The position numbers and the translations under genes are program-made. Of a DNA stretch of 16,908 nucleotides, positions 16,281-16,908 are shown one piece after another (position 1 is the first letter of the stretch; each line of letters starts with the position of its first letter). The notes under the pieces were generated by a model that did not search any database, was not told the DNA's origin, and worked only from the letters and a program-made list of their open reading frames with translations. The DNA comes from Perkinsus olseni (taxonomy: Eukaryota; Perkinsozoa; Perkinsida; Perkinsidae): contig JABANP010000795.1 in NCBI GenBank assembly GCA_013115135.1, positions 1 through 16,908 on the forward strand, given 5' to 3'.

Positions 16281-16908
16281 ATGTCCAGCCATCACGACTC
16301 CCGCTCCTTCGCCGAGCTGCTAAACACCTCCGTCTCGGGTGAGCCCTCCCCTCGTCGGTTCAGTGTGATTGCTTCTTCCTGCTAAGAGCACTTATCGGCG
16401 GACGACAGCTTCAGCCCTGCGTCTTCGAGACGCTCGGGTCAACGGACCGCAGGGCCGACCCCGGAGTCGAACAGAGCAGCTCCAGAAGGCTTCCGAGAGT
16501 GCCCGCCTACGGAGGATATCAGCCGACTGAGCGCAGGTGGGGCCTTCGCTACTGATGCTGCAGCAACAACGGCTGCGGTGGGTCAGTTTTGAGTCAGCAC
16601 AGCATTCATGGCCGAGCCCATGTGGGAAGGAGGATGTCTCGTGAGCTGCTCGATGGACCGTTGGCCTTGGTAGGGCCGGCTCAGGGACGAGTCGTGGCGG
16701 AGACCTATCAAGCTTGACGCAGGCCACCGATGATTTAGTCGACGATTGCCTTCCTAGGGATAGTACGCTCCTCGCGAGCTCACTTTCTGGCAGTGGTGGT
16801 CTCTGTTAGGCCAGCAGCAGCAGCAGCAGCCGCCTGGCAAGACGGCCCCCCTGCAGCTCATTATGTATGCTATAAAACTGTTCAGACGGGGCGTGATTAC
16901 GAAGGACC
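16281..16908 (+). CDS. Unknown-family protein, paralogue B, 3' end beyond the window
   Basis: Exons 16281-16338, 16387-16581, 16646-16762 and 16810-16908 (open at the right edge); phases agree. It opens with MSSHHDSRSFAELLNTSVS and EHLSADDSFSPASSR, nearly the same as the gene at 11173. Further matches are the exon-2 end, SGTSRGGDL in exon 3, and LIMYAIKLFRRGVITK in exon 4 against LIKYAIKMFREDAISK. Intron positions correspond. Differences: intron 1 is 48 nt here against 307 nt in A, the proline run of A is absent, exon 3 is longer, and exon 4 begins with six CAG codons. The frame is intact as far as it goes, so it appears functional. Confidence 0.65.
16812..16829 (+). repeat. (CAG)6 triplet run
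   Basis: Lies at the start of the last visible exon of paralogue B and encodes six glutamines in the inferred frame. Paralogue A lacks it, so it arose after the duplication or was lost from A. Confidence 0.85.

Overview
This window looks like nuclear DNA of an intron-rich protist, most likely an alveolate of the Perkinsus type. The evidence is many short exons split by GT-AG introns that are mostly 45-100 nt, moderately high GC, compact spacing, and a fused CBM20-TPS-TPP trehalose gene (an architecture I recall from alveolates). The organism is an inference; no rRNA or other taxonomic marker is present. There are no bacterial features such as ribosome binding sites, operons or CRISPR arrays. 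All gene models below were built by eye from protein-like frames, splice sites and phase bookkeeping.

Layout. Positions 23-1321 (minus) hold a three-exon La-motif RNA-binding protein. It is divergent from a very large plus-strand gene at about 1946-10738, which I resolved into 28 exons and 27 introns with every splice phase matching. That gene encodes a CBM20 starch/glycogen-binding domain, a Ser/Ala-rich linker, a trehalose-6-phosphate synthase (GT20) domain, a trehalose-6-phosphate phosphatase (HAD) domain with a Ser/Lys-rich insert, and an acidic tail. Its first coding exon is not identified. Several TPS active-site positions are substituted and the TPP DxDxT motif reads DNEGT, so this copy may be regulatory rather than a normal bifunctional enzyme.

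The last third of the window is accessory-like. A nine-exon gene of unknown function (11173-13208, 375 aa) has a diverged, same-strand paralogue that starts at 16281 and runs off the right end. Between them lie a 125-bp direct repeat (13213-13337 and 15671-15795, about 91% identical), a small two-exon secreted-protein gene on the minus strand (13685-14129), a stretch of about 1.5 kb with several hairpins but no confident gene, and a short Pro/Ser-rich ORF (15877-16194).

Non-coding structure worth attention: four closely related palindromes built on GAGTG(A).../...(T)CACTC, all inside introns; a 965-nt intron in the trehalose gene with a 21-bp exact repeat and inverted relatives; a probable GC-AG intron; and an 18-bp palindrome over the stop codon of the trehalose gene.
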